A stretch of DNA of 49,407 nt from a virus (IMGVR_UViG_3300027714_000023:1-49407), one strand, 5' to 3'. Positions 15,892 through 25,310 are shown, counted from the stretch's first letter. Translations and numbers: made by a program. The notes: generated by a model from the sequence alone, not told the origin.

Positions 15892-17091
15892 ATGATTGAA
15901 ATAGCACAACTAATAGAAAAACCAGAAGAAGAGCTTAGCGTTGAAGAAACAAAAGTTTTAATTGCCCACTACGAACAAATGTCAGCTAAATATACGGCAT
16001 ATGAACAAGCGGTCAAAGTAACGTTAAACTCTATTTATGGTGCATTTGGAAATAAATGGTTTCACTTCTTTGATATAGAGATCGCAGAGTCAATTACCTT
16101 ACAAGGTCAATCTGCTATTCTATACTCTGAAAAGATACTAAATAAGTATTTTCAAGAATTCTGGCCTAAAGACACTTCTGTACATTCTCACTTTAATCTT
16201 AAAGTGACAGGTAGATTAGTTAGACCATCAGTTGTCTATATTGATACAGATTCATGTTACGTTCAGTTTGAGGAAATGTACGAATCTATTGAATGGCTCG
16301 GAGAGAGCATGACTATAGATAAATTCATTATGGAATTATATAACTTTAGAATTAAAGACTATATAACTAAATGTATGCAGAAATACGCAGAAGTAACCAA
16401 TACGGAAAACTTCTTATATTTTGATATGGAAACAATAGCATACTCCGGAATCTGGTTAGCTAAGAAAAAATACTTGCAAAACATTGCGTGGGAGGATAAA
16501 TTAGACGTTGATGATAGATACCCATCTCTTAAGAAGATTAAAACTATCGGATTTGATACAATACAGAGTTCAACTCCTACGCTAGCACGTAAGCATTTAA
16601 CAGAGGCACTTCAACTTATACTTTCAGAAAAACCAACCGCAGATCTTTTAAAGAAACTAGTTGACTATCTAAAAAAATGTAAGAAAGAATTTAGATTGGC
16701 AGATATAGACCAGATTGCATTCAATAAAAGAACTAACAACATTGAAAAATATATTGTTGATGATACTATTGAATTTCAAATTGGACTTAAATGTCCTCCT
16801 AACGTAAAGGCAGCAGGTTTTTATAACTTTCTAATGAATACTAATCCTAAATACAAGAATAAGTATAAGATGATTGGTAACGGAGAAAAGTTAAAACTGT
16901 ACCACTGTAAGACGTTAACATCAGATATGTTTGCATACATGCCAGGGGAACACCCTTATGAAATAGCTCCTGAAGTAGATTATGAAATACAATTTGAAAA
17001 AAGTGTAATCCTTCCGCTTAATAGAGTTTTAAAAGCATGCTCATTACAGTTGTTAAACCGAAATTTAATTTATTCAACTTCTTTATTTTAA
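15892..17091 (+). CDS. 43B: DNA polymerase, C-terminal part (split gp43, part B)
   Basis: 399 aa with the rest of the palm, fingers and thumb. Motif B is KVTLNSIYGAFGN (residues 42-54), motif C is YIDTDS with the catalytic Asp pair (116-121), and KKKYLQNIAWED follows in the thumb-proximal region. The first ~40 residues supply the second fingers helix absent from part A, so no conserved block is lost at the break. It starts directly at the stop of the clamp gene. The C-terminus ends STSLF, which could be a clamp-binding tail. The polymerase would need non-covalent assembly with 43A; I see no intein or intron signals at either edge. Confidence 0.92.
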   Translation: MIEIAQLIEKPEEELSVEETKVLIAHYEQMSAKYTAYEQAVKVTLNSIYGAFGNKWFHFFDIEIAESITLQGQSAILYSEKILNKYFQEFWPKDTSVHSHFNLKVTGRLVRPSVVYIDTDSCYVQFEEMYESIEWLGESMTIDKFIMELYNFRIKDYITKCMQKYAEVTNTENFLYFDMETIAYSGIWLAKKKYLQNIAWEDKLDVDDRYPSLKKIKTIGFDTIQSSTPTLARKHLTEALQLILSEKPTADLLKKLVDYLKKCKKEFRLADIDQIAFNKRTNNIEKYIVDDTIEFQIGLKCPPNVKAAGFYNFLMNTNPKYKNKYKMIGNGEKLKLYHCKTLTSDMFAYMPGEHPYEIAPEVDYEIQFEKSVILPLNRVLKACSLQLLNRNLIYSTSLF

Positions 17092-17095
17092 ACAT

Positions 17096-17290
17096 ATGAA
17101 TGATACATTTTATGAAGCAGTAAAGTATTTAGTTAAAGAAAATCCTAACAATATGACTCTCGGTGCAAAGATACGAGATACCATTAATAGATTTGAAGCT
17201 CTAGAGAATTTAGACAAAGAAGTTATTAAAGAAGATACGAACCAAGTAACAATATTAGAAGATATAGAAAAATATGGAAATAGATCCTAA
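17096..17290 (+). CDS. Hypothetical protein, 64 aa
   Basis: A small acidic, mainly helical protein starting MNDTFYEAVKYLVKE. It lies 4 nt after 43B and overlaps the next gene by 17 nt, so it belongs to the replication operon. No motif recognised. Confidence 0.6.
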   Translation: MNDTFYEAVKYLVKENPNNMTLGAKIRDTINRFEALENLDKEVIKEDTNQVTILEDIEKYGNRS

Positions 17291-17468
17291 GAAAATTACA
17301 GAAGATTTAACAGCTGAACAGAAAGTACAGCTTAGAGATTATCAAAAGGTGTTTATGAGATTAAAGGTTTTAAAATCTCAAATGTCAGATATACAAGATG
17401 AAACGACAGACCTCTTACAGACTCTTGATAAAATGAGAACAAAAAATAAAGACGAAAACAATGGCTAA
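17274..17468 (+). CDS. Hypothetical coiled-coil protein, 64 aa
   Basis: Almost entirely helical, with a heptad-like pattern from about residue 14 to 55 (YQKVFMRLKVLKSQMSDIQ). It overlaps the previous gene by 17 nt and uvsX by 8 nt. Coupling to uvsX suggests a recombination accessory role, but there is no sequence evidence for one. Confidence 0.6.
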   Translation: MEIDPKKITEDLTAEQKVQLRDYQKVFMRLKVLKSQMSDIQDETTDLLQTLDKMRTKNKDENNG

Positions 17469-18576
17469 AAAAGATTTTACATTTACAGATTTAAATAAAG
17501 AGCTAGCTAATTTAAATCCATTAGGATCCGTTATGGATCAATCTAGCTTTAGTGAGGTTACTGAATGGATTCATACAGGTAACTATCATTTAAACGCTGC
17601 AGTTTCAGGTTCACTTTTTGGTGGATGGCCGAACAACAGATCTTGCTCAGTAGCAGGACCTTCAGGTACTGGTAAAACATTCCTTACATTAAATTCAGTT
17701 AGAGAAGCAATCAACATGGGTTACAACGTAATCTATTATGATTCTGAGGCTGCTGTTGATAAAGAACAAATGGTTAAATTTGGTATTGATACTAAAAAGG
17801 TAAACTACCAACCAATGAATACTGTTCAGGATTTCAGAACTTCTATTACTACTATTACGCAAAAGATGCAAGAGATTAAACATAATGGAGGAAAACTTCC
17901 TAAAATTATGATTATCTTAGATTCCGCTGGTAACTTAGCAACAAGAAAAGAAATTGATGATGCTGCATCTGGTTCTGAAAAATCAGATATGACTCGTTCT
18001 AAAATTCTTAAGTCAATCTTTAGAATCATAATGACACCGTTAGCTGATCTTAAAATTCCATTCATTTTTACAAATCACACATATCAATCACAATCTTTTA
18101 TTCCAATGCAAATTGCAGGTGGAGGAACAGGTCCTGAGTATGCTGCGTCAATTGTATTAATGTTAGGAAAGGCTCAGTTAAAAGATGGTGCTGATAAAGT
18201 AGGTATTATTGTTACGGCAAAACCAACTAAAAACAGATTTGCAAAACCAACTCCAATTAAGTTTCACCTAAACTTTAGTGAAGGCATGAACCCTTATGTT
18301 GGATTAGAAAATTATGCAACTTGGGAGATTTGTGGAATTACAAAAGGAACTATCGAAAAAGGAGTTAAAACTCCTAAAGCGACTGCAAGGGGTTGGATAT
18401 GTGATCACTTAGACCATACTGTACCTAATAAAGAATTCTTTACTGAAAAGGTTTTTACTAGAGAAGTTCTAGAGAAAATAGAAGAATACATTAAACCAAT
18501 ATTCAACTACAATTCTGACTCATCAACGATGGATATCGAAGGTATGTTAGAAGATAGCGAAGATAGCGAAGATTAA
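17461..18576 (+). CDS. uvsX: RecA-like recombinase UvsX
   Basis: 371 aa (T4 UvsX 393 aa). The RecA core has Walker A AGPSGTGKT (about residues 64-72), a YYDSEAAVDKEQM strand-helix matching the UvsX/RecA catalytic Glu region, Walker B MIILDSAG, and the loop region ITTIT...TNHTY ending in GGGTGPEYA. It forms ATP-dependent filaments on ssDNA for strand exchange and recombination-dependent replication. The C-terminus is acidic (MLEDSEDSED), as in UvsX and RecA. Its stop overlaps the next ATG (TAATG). Confidence 0.93.
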   Translation: MAKKDFTFTDLNKELANLNPLGSVMDQSSFSEVTEWIHTGNYHLNAAVSGSLFGGWPNNRSCSVAGPSGTGKTFLTLNSVREAINMGYNVIYYDSEAAVDKEQMVKFGIDTKKVNYQPMNTVQDFRTSITTITQKMQEIKHNGGKLPKIMIILDSAGNLATRKEIDDAASGSEKSDMTRSKILKSIFRIIMTPLADLKIPFIFTNHTYQSQSFIPMQIAGGGTGPEYAASIVLMLGKAQLKDGADKVGIIVTAKPTKNRFAKPTPIKFHLNFSEGMNPYVGLENYATWEICGITKGTIEKGVKTPKATARGWICDHLDHTVPNKEFFTEKVFTREVLEKIEEYIKPIFNYNSDSSTMDIEGMLEDSEDSED

Positions 18577-18887
18577 TGAAAGTAGATATACACAATATCG
18601 TAGATGATAAACTACCAATAAAATATATTCTAGGCATACAGGATCAGTTAGAAGCTTTTCCTGATGCTTTTGATATATTATACATATTTATCAACGAAGC
18701 GGTACGGCGCCCTGATAGACAGAAGGAAACATTCACGAAGCATGCTTTAATGCGATACCATTCAAAAGGTAATCATGAAAATGCAGAAGAAGGTTTAAAA
18801 AGAGCAATTCAATTAGGTTTACTAGAACAAGTTAAATTTGATGAAGGAAAAGAAACATACGAAATAAAAATAAACCCATACATATGA
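18576..18887 (+). CDS. Hypothetical protein, 103 aa, in the uvsX-41 interval
   Basis: A small protein whose central part (FTKHALMRYHSKGNHENAEE, then GLKRAIQLGLLEQVKF) looks like a winged-helix end: two helices and a beta hairpin. T4 has gene 40 at this position, but I see no convincing similarity. A DNA-binding accessory of recombination or helicase loading is possible. It overlaps both neighbours by 1-4 nt. Confidence 0.55.
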   Translation: MKVDIHNIVDDKLPIKYILGIQDQLEAFPDAFDILYIFINEAVRRPDRQKETFTKHALMRYHSKGNHENAEEGLKRAIQLGLLEQVKFDEGKETYEIKINPYI

Positions 18888-19453
18888 TAGCAGTATTCGA
18901 TAATTTTATAAAAGACGAAGAACTACTTAAAGAAATAGAAAACGATCCTAACTTTTATATACCAACAGGGCAATATAAGTATTATAAAGGATGGTGGAAT
19001 TCTGAACCTAGTAATGTAAAACAAAGATTGATTAAATATATCTGGGGAGACAATTTACCAGTAAAGGTAGGTGGAGAAATAGATGGATTTGAACATTGGA
19101 CTGGATTACAATCTGCCGATATTGAAGGTAGAAGAAACTACTTAGAGTTACACATTGATGATGATGTACACTTAAGAAATACTAAAGGTGAAAGAATGTT
19201 TCCAATATTAGGATGCGTATATTATCCTCCAGGTTTTGAATTTGAGGGAGGAGATCTTCAAATCTTTACAGACGGAGAAGGAAAAACACCTGAGGTAATT
19301 AAAACTAGACCAAATAGATTAGTTATATTTAATCCAGGAGAAGTAGTACACGGAGTGTCCGAGGTAACTGCTGGAACTAGAGGAGCTATCGCAATTAATA
19401 TATGGGCAACAGAGCCTTGGTCAGTAGGAGAAGGTCATATTATACTAGAATAA
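18884..19453 (+). CDS. 2-oxoglutarate/Fe(II)-dependent oxygenase
   Basis: 189 aa, prolyl-4-hydroxylase-type fold. Iron ligands are H90 and D92 in YLELHIDDDVHL and the distal H156 in GEVVHGVSEV; R166 in TRGAIAINIW should bind 2-oxoglutarate. The GCVYYPPGFEFEGGDLQIF segment is typical of phage members of this family. Such genes are common in marine T4-like phages, with unknown targets (protein, nucleic acid or small molecule). Its place between uvsX and the helicase gene suggests action during DNA replication, but DNA is not proven as its substrate. Confidence 0.85.
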   Translation: MIAVFDNFIKDEELLKEIENDPNFYIPTGQYKYYKGWWNSEPSNVKQRLIKYIWGDNLPVKVGGEIDGFEHWTGLQSADIEGRRNYLELHIDDDVHLRNTKGERMFPILGCVYYPPGFEFEGGDLQIFTDGEGKTPEVIKTRPNRLVIFNPGEVVHGVSEVTAGTRGAIAINIWATEPWSVGEGHIILE

Positions 19454-19507
19454 CGTTGAAACTAAACGACATTTAAGGATATAAACTGTATATAAAACAA
19501 AACAAAT

Positions 19508-20821
19508 ATGAAATTCGGAGCAGACTTTGAAAAGATCTTTTTTAGATTATCACTTGCTAAACCCAAGTACTTTGAAACAATTGATAGATCATTTTATACA
19601 TCTGATGATATTGCAATGTTACACACATTAGCATCTAAGTTTCATGCTAAATTCCATGAAACTCCTTCGGTAGATCAAATGGTTGTTCTTACAAAATCAC
19701 CTAAAGTTAAAGGTAAAATTGATGAGAACATCGTTGAGTTATTATATAGAGTAGATTTATTACAATACGATGATGAGTGGTTAACGCAAACCATGGAGTC
19801 TTGGATTAAATGGAGAAACTTCGAAGGTACTTTAATGGATACGATTGAGTATGTTAAAACAACTGACGTATCTCCTGAGAATGTAGATAGTATTGTATCT
19901 AAAGTAAAGACTTTAATAAACGAAAGAAACGCAATTACATTTAATTCAGATATTGGATTAGATTTCTTTAATGCAGACGATCACTATAGCGAAGATCGTG
20001 TTAAAGTAAGTTCTGGTTATAACTTTTTAGATAGAGTTTTAAACGGAGGTTATGACAAAGATGGTTCTTTAGTAGTTTATGTAGGAGAACAAAACATTGG
20101 TAAATCTATATTTTTAGCAAATGATGCTGCTAATTTTGTAAAGATGGGAGTTAATACAACATTCATCTCGGCGGAAATGTCAGCCCCTAAAGTTTTAAAA
20201 AGAATAGGAGCTAATCTATTAAGTATCACGATGAATGAATACGATGAAAAAGCAAAGAATCGTGATCTAATCAAAAGAAAGATTGAGAATGTAGGAGATG
20301 GTTTAACACCTCCTGGTCAATTATTTATTAAACAGTTTCCAACATCACAAGCAACAGTACCAGATATTGAAGCTTATTTGAAAGAAATTGAAGAAGAAAG
20401 AAGGATTAAACTAGGTGCAATTGTAATTGACTATATTAACATTCTTGCAAACTTTAGAAATCCAAATTCTGAAAACACATACTTAAAGATCAAGCAAATC
20501 GCTGAAGATTTAAGAGCAATGGGAACTCGTAACGGTTGGTTAATCGTAACAGCAACTCAGATTAATAGAAATAACTACAACTCAAGTGATATTGGAATGG
20601 GAGACGTTGCAGAATCTGCAGGTCTATCACACACAGCTGATATGATGTTAGGTATTATACAAGACGACTTAATGAGATCTAGTTATGAATATTGGTTAAA
20701 AATCCTGAAGATCAGGGACGGTGAAGGTAAAGGAACTAAGTGTAAGTTAGAAATTAACTACAACTACATGAGACTTACGGAAACCGATGAAACTACTAAC
20801 TCAAATATACACAGTTTATAA
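19508..20821 (+). CDS. 41: Replicative DNA helicase, gp41-like (DnaB family)
   Basis: 437 aa (T4 gp41 475 aa). An N-terminal helical domain is followed by a RecA-like ATPase with Walker A VGEQNIGKS (about residues 194-202), TFISAEMSAPKVLKR (DnaB motif 1a), Walker B AIVIDYINIL and a motif 3 TATQINR. The hexamer unwinds the lagging strand at the fork and works with primase gp61, which is not in this window. Upstream are AT-rich boxes (GGATATAAACTGTATATAAAA at 19478), perhaps a promoter. Confidence 0.92.
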   Translation: MKFGADFEKIFFRLSLAKPKYFETIDRSFYTSDDIAMLHTLASKFHAKFHETPSVDQMVVLTKSPKVKGKIDENIVELLYRVDLLQYDDEWLTQTMESWIKWRNFEGTLMDTIEYVKTTDVSPENVDSIVSKVKTLINERNAITFNSDIGLDFFNADDHYSEDRVKVSSGYNFLDRVLNGGYDKDGSLVVYVGEQNIGKSIFLANDAANFVKMGVNTTFISAEMSAPKVLKRIGANLLSITMNEYDEKAKNRDLIKRKIENVGDGLTPPGQLFIKQFPTSQATVPDIEAYLKEIEEERRIKLGAIVIDYINILANFRNPNSENTYLKIKQIAEDLRAMGTRNGWLIVTATQINRNNYNSSDIGMGDVAESAGLSHTADMMLGIIQDDLMRSSYEYWLKILKIRDGEGKGTKCKLEINYNYMRLTETDETTNSNIHSL

Positions 20822-21297
20822 TGTCAGAAAAAGAAAAAAAGAAAGAATCTCAAGGAAGAACGAAGAGAGATAAGATATTTGATAATACATTTGAAGAAAC
20901 AGAATACGAATTTGATACTTCAATGTCATTTGCACTATCTCCAAGAGTTGTTGATAATAGATCTGAAGAAGACAAAATAGAAGCTAATCTTATAGCAACT
21001 AAACTGCATTCATTAATAGTTAATTCTAGATTTAAGAAATTTAACAAAATAGATGAGTTCCATCAGACTGTTAAATTAAACAAAATAGATATTAATGAGG
21101 TTTATGAATTTATATCTGAAGAAACAAAAGACACGCATTCTTTAGTAGATATCTTTTCAGAAATGTGTGATTACTTTAACGTAAATCCTACAAGGTTCTA
21201 CCAGTCTCTTGGTAATAAATTTAAAGAAGAGCTAATCGAAGAATTAGACGCAAGAACAAATATACTACAAAAGAAAAATATTAATAGATTGTTTTAA
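20821..21297 (+). CDS. Unknown protein, possible gp33-like late co-activator
   Basis: 158 aa. The N-terminal third is highly charged. The C-terminal half (HSLVDIFSEMCDYF, then NVNPTRFYQSLGNKFKEELI and EELDARTNIL) loosely follows the layout of T4 gp33: an EF-type helix, a short loop, then a Lys/Glu-rich helix before a hydrophobic C-terminus. gp33 bridges RNA polymerase and the clamp at late promoters. The C-terminus is NINRLF, plausible as a clamp-binding tail. Similarity is weak and I would not rely on it. It overlaps gp41 by one base (TAATG) and precedes gp47. Confidence 0.55.
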   Translation: MSEKEKKKESQGRTKRDKIFDNTFEETEYEFDTSMSFALSPRVVDNRSEEDKIEANLIATKLHSLIVNSRFKKFNKIDEFHQTVKLNKIDINEVYEFISEETKDTHSLVDIFSEMCDYFNVNPTRFYQSLGNKFKEELIEELDARTNILQKKNINRLF

Positions 21298-21298
21298 T

Positions 21299-22414
21299 AT
21301 GATTGAAAGTAAAATCTTAAATACACCTGTAAAAAGGATTTGGGTTTTAGGTGATATGCATTTAGGAGTTCGTTCTAATTCAATGGAATGGTTAGATATC
21401 CAAAAAGATTTCTATGAAAATGTATTCATACCAACCCTTAAAGAAAAAGTAAGACCTGGAGATATATTAGTACAGGTAGGAGACGCATTCGACAATAGAC
21501 AAAGTATAAATTTAAAAGTATTAAATTATGCAGTTGATTTGTTCGAAAGGTTAGGTGAAATTATACCAACACATATTATTTGTGGAAATCATGATATCTG
21601 GGCAAAGAAGAGTAATGAAGTTACTTCGATAGATTCCCTTAAGTGGATTCCAAATATACAGATACACAAAGAACCTAAGATGTTTAAATGGGCAGACAAG
21701 AATGTATTGTTAATGCCATGGAGAAGAGACACAGAGCATGAGGTTGAAACTCTAGCAGAATATCCACAAGCTAATATGGTATTTTGTCATTCTGAAGTTA
21801 GAGGAATTAAGTTAAATTCAAAGGTAACTAACTTACATGGAGTCGAAGCAAATTCATATGATCAATTTGATGGAGTTTGGTCGGGACATATTCATTATAG
21901 ACAAAAGAAAGGAAAACTAAGAATGGTTGGAGTTCCTTACCAATTAACAAGATCTGATGCAAACAACGTTAAAGGTTTTGATCTAATTGATTTAAGTGAC
22001 ATGAGCGAGACTTTCTTTGAAAATGATAGATCACCTAAATTTGTTAAAGCGTATATCACGAGTCTATATAATGTAACACTTGGTGAATTTAAAGATGAGA
22101 TTAGAAATAATTTTGTAGATCTTTTTATACCATCACATGTTGCCGCTTCAAATTCATTATCTAAATTCATTAATCAAATTCAAAACATAGGTAGAAGAAT
22201 AGAACCTAACATATATGAACAAGATACCTTTATAGATAAAGACATGTATGACATGGAAGAAATAGAGGATCTTTATAAGAACTACAATATTCTTCATTTA
22301 TGTAATATGTATATTGATGGAATGTCTAAGGATGATGAAACAAAAGACCTTATTAAAGATAGAATAAAGAGATTGCACGATGTATGTGCATACAACTACG
22401 ACAGCGAACAATGA
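21299..22414 (+). CDS. 47: Recombination endonuclease subunit gp47 (SbcD/Mre11-like)
   Basis: 371 aa metallophosphoesterase. All metal-site motifs are present in order: GDMHLG, GDAFDNR, CGNHDIW, CHSEVRG and SGHIHYR. With gp46 it forms the Mre11/Rad50-type complex that resects double-strand ends for recombination-dependent replication. The stop overlaps the gp46 ATG (ATGA at 22411). Length is close to T4 gp47 (339 aa). Confidence 0.95.
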   Translation: MIESKILNTPVKRIWVLGDMHLGVRSNSMEWLDIQKDFYENVFIPTLKEKVRPGDILVQVGDAFDNRQSINLKVLNYAVDLFERLGEIIPTHIICGNHDIWAKKSNEVTSIDSLKWIPNIQIHKEPKMFKWADKNVLLMPWRRDTEHEVETLAEYPQANMVFCHSEVRGIKLNSKVTNLHGVEANSYDQFDGVWSGHIHYRQKKGKLRMVGVPYQLTRSDANNVKGFDLIDLSDMSETFFENDRSPKFVKAYITSLYNVTLGEFKDEIRNNFVDLFIPSHVAASNSLSKFINQIQNIGRRIEPNIYEQDTFIDKDMYDMEEIEDLYKNYNILHLCNMYIDGMSKDDETKDLIKDRIKRLHDVCAYNYDSEQ

Positions 22415-24084
22415 GAATAGAGTCAATAGAATTTAAAAACTTTGCAAGTTACGGTAATTCAATTCAGCGTTTAGAATTTGAAAAAGATAATTCAGAATTA
22501 TTTCTAACACTTGGAAAGAATGGACACGGAAAAACAACTATTGCTAACGCGATTGTTTTTGCGTTATATGGTAAAGTAGAAGGAGTCAAGATGGCAGACC
22601 TTCCTAATCGTATTAATAAAGAGTTGTGGGTAAAGATCAATTTAAAATGTAAAACAACCGATGTTTCGATAGAGAGAGGACTTGCTCCTGGTAAATTCGA
22701 AGTTAAACTTAACGGTATAGAATTTGATAAAGCAGGTAAGAGATCTGTTCAAGAATATCTAGAAGAAGAGATATTCGGAATACCATACCATGTATTTAAA
22801 AACATCATCATATTATCAGTTAATGATTTTAAGTCATTTTTAACAATGACGAATAATGATAAAAAGCAAATTATTGATAAAATGTTTGGTTTCTCTATTC
22901 TTAATGAAATGCAACAAAACATTAAAGAAGAGCGTAAAGGATTAAAGGTTGATATCGATGTCTACGAAAGAGAAATTACTCAATTGAATGAAAACATCAC
23001 TTCAGTTAATATGAAACTTAACGAATTAATGGCAGAGTCTAATCAAAAGGACAAAGTTCGAATTCAAGAGTTAAAGACTTCACTTATTAGATATACTTCC
23101 AATAAAACCAAACTAGAAGATGCCCAGGTATCTATTTCTAAAAGTTTAGGTAATATTTCTGGTACATTAAGTTCAGCACAAGAAGATAAGACAAAATTAA
23201 CTTATGAATTACAAGCTCTTAGAAAGAAATTAAGTTTGTATGAACAAAATTCATGTCCAACTTGTGAAGGTGAACTTTCAACAGAATTCCACACTGGTCG
23301 TAAAACAGAGATGTCAACGAAAGTAGAGCAGTTACCTTCTCAAATTAATATAGAAAAGGCTAAGGTTATAGAGATAGAAGAAAACATAAGCAAATTACAA
23401 CAAAAAGATAGAGCAGTTCGAGACAAAGTTTCAACTATAAATACAAATATTAGAAACCTTAAAGGAGAACTAATAAAGATTAAAGATTCTTTAAATAATG
23501 GAGATAGTTTTGCACACATGCAATCCTTGATAGATGGATTTGAAATACAAGAAACAGAAAAGACTAAAACAAAAACAATAGTTAATAGTGAGTATTACTT
23601 TCTAGAAAACCTTGAAGAAATTTTAGGAGAAGATGGTGTTAAGAATCTTGCAGTTAAAACAATACTACCAGGATTAAATACAAACATAGCAGCGATGGCT
23701 TCTACTATGCACCTTTCATTCCATATAAGATTTGATGAAAAGTTTAATTGTATTATTAATCATTTAGGTGAAGAAATTAATCCACTTACCCTTTCAACAG
23801 GAGAACGTAAGAAAGCAGACTTTATTATTATCATTGCAATTATAAAAATACTTAAGTTAAGATTTCCACAATTAAACCTGTTATTCTTAGATGAGCTATT
23901 AAGTTCAGTAGATGCCGACGGTGTACATAATATTTTAAAGATATTAAGTCAAGTTATTAAAGAAAGTAAAATCAACACATTTGTGATAAATCACTCAGTG
24001 CTGCCCCATGAATTATTTGATAAAAAAATACAAATATATAAAGAGAATGGTTTCTCTAAATTTGATATAGAGACTATCGAATAA
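22411..24084 (+). CDS. 46: Recombination endonuclease subunit gp46 (SbcC/Rad50-like)
   Basis: I choose the ATG at 22411, which overlaps the gp47 stop and gives the canonical start MRIESIEFKNFASYG. The earlier in-frame ATG at 22384 would add nine residues with no family match. 557 aa: N-terminal Walker A TLGKNGHGKTTI, a long coiled coil broken by a zinc hook CPTCEGEL (about residue 287), then the signature LSTGERKKADF and Walker B LLFLDELLSSVD. It is the ATPase partner of gp47. Confidence 0.95.
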   Translation: MRIESIEFKNFASYGNSIQRLEFEKDNSELFLTLGKNGHGKTTIANAIVFALYGKVEGVKMADLPNRINKELWVKINLKCKTTDVSIERGLAPGKFEVKLNGIEFDKAGKRSVQEYLEEEIFGIPYHVFKNIIILSVNDFKSFLTMTNNDKKQIIDKMFGFSILNEMQQNIKEERKGLKVDIDVYEREITQLNENITSVNMKLNELMAESNQKDKVRIQELKTSLIRYTSNKTKLEDAQVSISKSLGNISGTLSSAQEDKTKLTYELQALRKKLSLYEQNSCPTCEGELSTEFHTGRKTEMSTKVEQLPSQINIEKAKVIEIEENISKLQQKDRAVRDKVSTINTNIRNLKGELIKIKDSLNNGDSFAHMQSLIDGFEIQETEKTKTKTIVNSEYYFLENLEEILGEDGVKNLAVKTILPGLNTNIAAMASTMHLSFHIRFDEKFNCIINHLGEEINPLTLSTGERKKADFIIIIAIIKILKLRFPQLNLLFLDELLSSVDADGVHNILKILSQVIKESKINTFVINHSVLPHELFDKKIQIYKENGFSKFDIETIE

Positions 24085-24104
24085 CAAAACAATTAAAAGT
24101 TAAC

Positions 24105-25310
24105 ATGGCATCATATAATCAAAAATATAATTCAGACGATAGCGTAATAAGACACGTTCTTATTGGCTTATTAGCTGACTTAAATAATAAGGTTTATTTT
24201 TATCGACAATTAAATGAAAAAGATAGAGTAGTTATTGATATTCCATTCTATTATTCAATAACAGGAGATGATCAGTTCTTAAGAGATAATTTCTTATTTA
24301 CAACCCCTTCAGGAGCAGACTGTCATCCAGATATGGCATTTGCTGATGGAAACTACGATGTTGTTCCTAGAGGAGTAGTTAATTTAACAGGTATGTCAAT
24401 AGACTCTGGAAAGTTAATTAATAAAAGAAATATGGGAACTTATACTAAGTTAAACTCAGATGGAGCCATGGAAGGTTACTCAACTGAGTTTGAGATGATT
24501 CCTATCACACTTGGCGTAGATATTGAAATATTAATCAGTTCTACATTGGATGCCTTAAAGATAACCGAGATGCTTGTCAAGGAGTTATATAAAGCAAATA
24601 ATTTTAACATTGAGGTTGGTCATTTAAACGAAGCAACATACCGATTAAATTCACAATACTCAATGCCAGATGATTATGATATACAAAGACCTATAGACTT
24701 TACATTCGAAGATAAAGACAAATATAAAATTACATTTCCAATAGAGATTAATACTTCAATACCTTCATTTGATTTTGAAAGCGAAAGACATGCTGGAAAC
24801 AGAATGTATGAAATTAACTCAACTGTAGTGCCAGCAACTGGTAATTTAAGTTCAGTTGGATCAGATTCTTCTGCCGGTGGTAAAATAAGCATACCTAAAC
24901 ATACGGGTTGTCTTGTTAGATTACCTATTAGTAGATCAGCAGGTAGTAATCCAGATCCTAGTGGAGTATTGCATATTATAACAGCAACTTTAAGAAACGG
25001 ATCTACATTTTCGTTTGACGATAGATTACTTGAACAACCACATGCATTTGATTTATCAAACACAGTTGGAAGAATAAAAGCACAAGGAACCTTAGATGGA
25101 TTAGTTGGATATAATTCAAGATCAATGTTAACTAACCCTAACGGAGACATACAATTGTACGAACCTAATTATAAATTCACAATAGATTCTGTATCTAAAG
25201 GAATATCTGCATTAGATGGAACTTATATAAGAATGATAGGTATTTTAGATGATAATGGCGATGGTATTCCATTTAATCCAACAAATAGTCCGGGAACATT
25301 CTGTGTTTAA
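24105..25310 (+). CDS. Putative virion structural protein (tail or neck)
   Basis: 401 aa. The opening (MASYNQKYNSDDSVIRHVLI) and the block EFEMIPITLGVDIEILISST, followed by an acidic beta-rich middle, recall a structural protein family of marine T4-like phages. In those, a short N-terminal strand set (VPF.Y) is followed by an Arg/Met-Pro segment and a tail-terminator-like alpha/beta core. The C-terminal half (about 245-401) is beta-rich with many Gly/Ser/Asn, suggesting an exposed domain. The family link is from memory. It follows the recombination genes and precedes other late genes. Confidence 0.5.
   Translation: MASYNQKYNSDDSVIRHVLIGLLADLNNKVYFYRQLNEKDRVVIDIPFYYSITGDDQFLRDNFLFTTPSGADCHPDMAFADGNYDVVPRGVVNLTGMSIDSGKLINKRNMGTYTKLNSDGAMEGYSTEFEMIPITLGVDIEILISSTLDALKITEMLVKELYKANNFNIEVGHLNEATYRLNSQYSMPDDYDIQRPIDFTFEDKDKYKITFPIEINTSIPSFDFESERHAGNRMYEINSTVVPATGNLSSVGSDSSAGGKISIPKHTGCLVRLPISRSAGSNPDPSGVLHIITATLRNGSTFSFDDRLLEQPHAFDLSNTVGRIKAQGTLDGLVGYNSRSMLTNPNGDIQLYEPNYKFTIDSVSKGISALDGTYIRMIGILDDNGDGIPFNPTNSPGTFCV

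Noticed and set aside
11900-15900. Intein or group I intron explaining the split polymerase
   Set aside because: Both halves have normal starts and stops. No intein splice residues or homing endonuclease lie at the edges, and the interval holds complete nrdB, nrdA and clamp genes.
22384-22410. Earlier start for gp46 at 22384
   Set aside because: It adds nine residues with no match to Rad50/SbcC starts; the ATG at 22411 gives the canonical MRIESIEFKNF and the usual ATGA overlap.
24674-25150. Minus-strand 158-aa frame
   Set aside because: Shadow of the 24105 gene. Its residues follow from the complementary codon pattern and show no domain.
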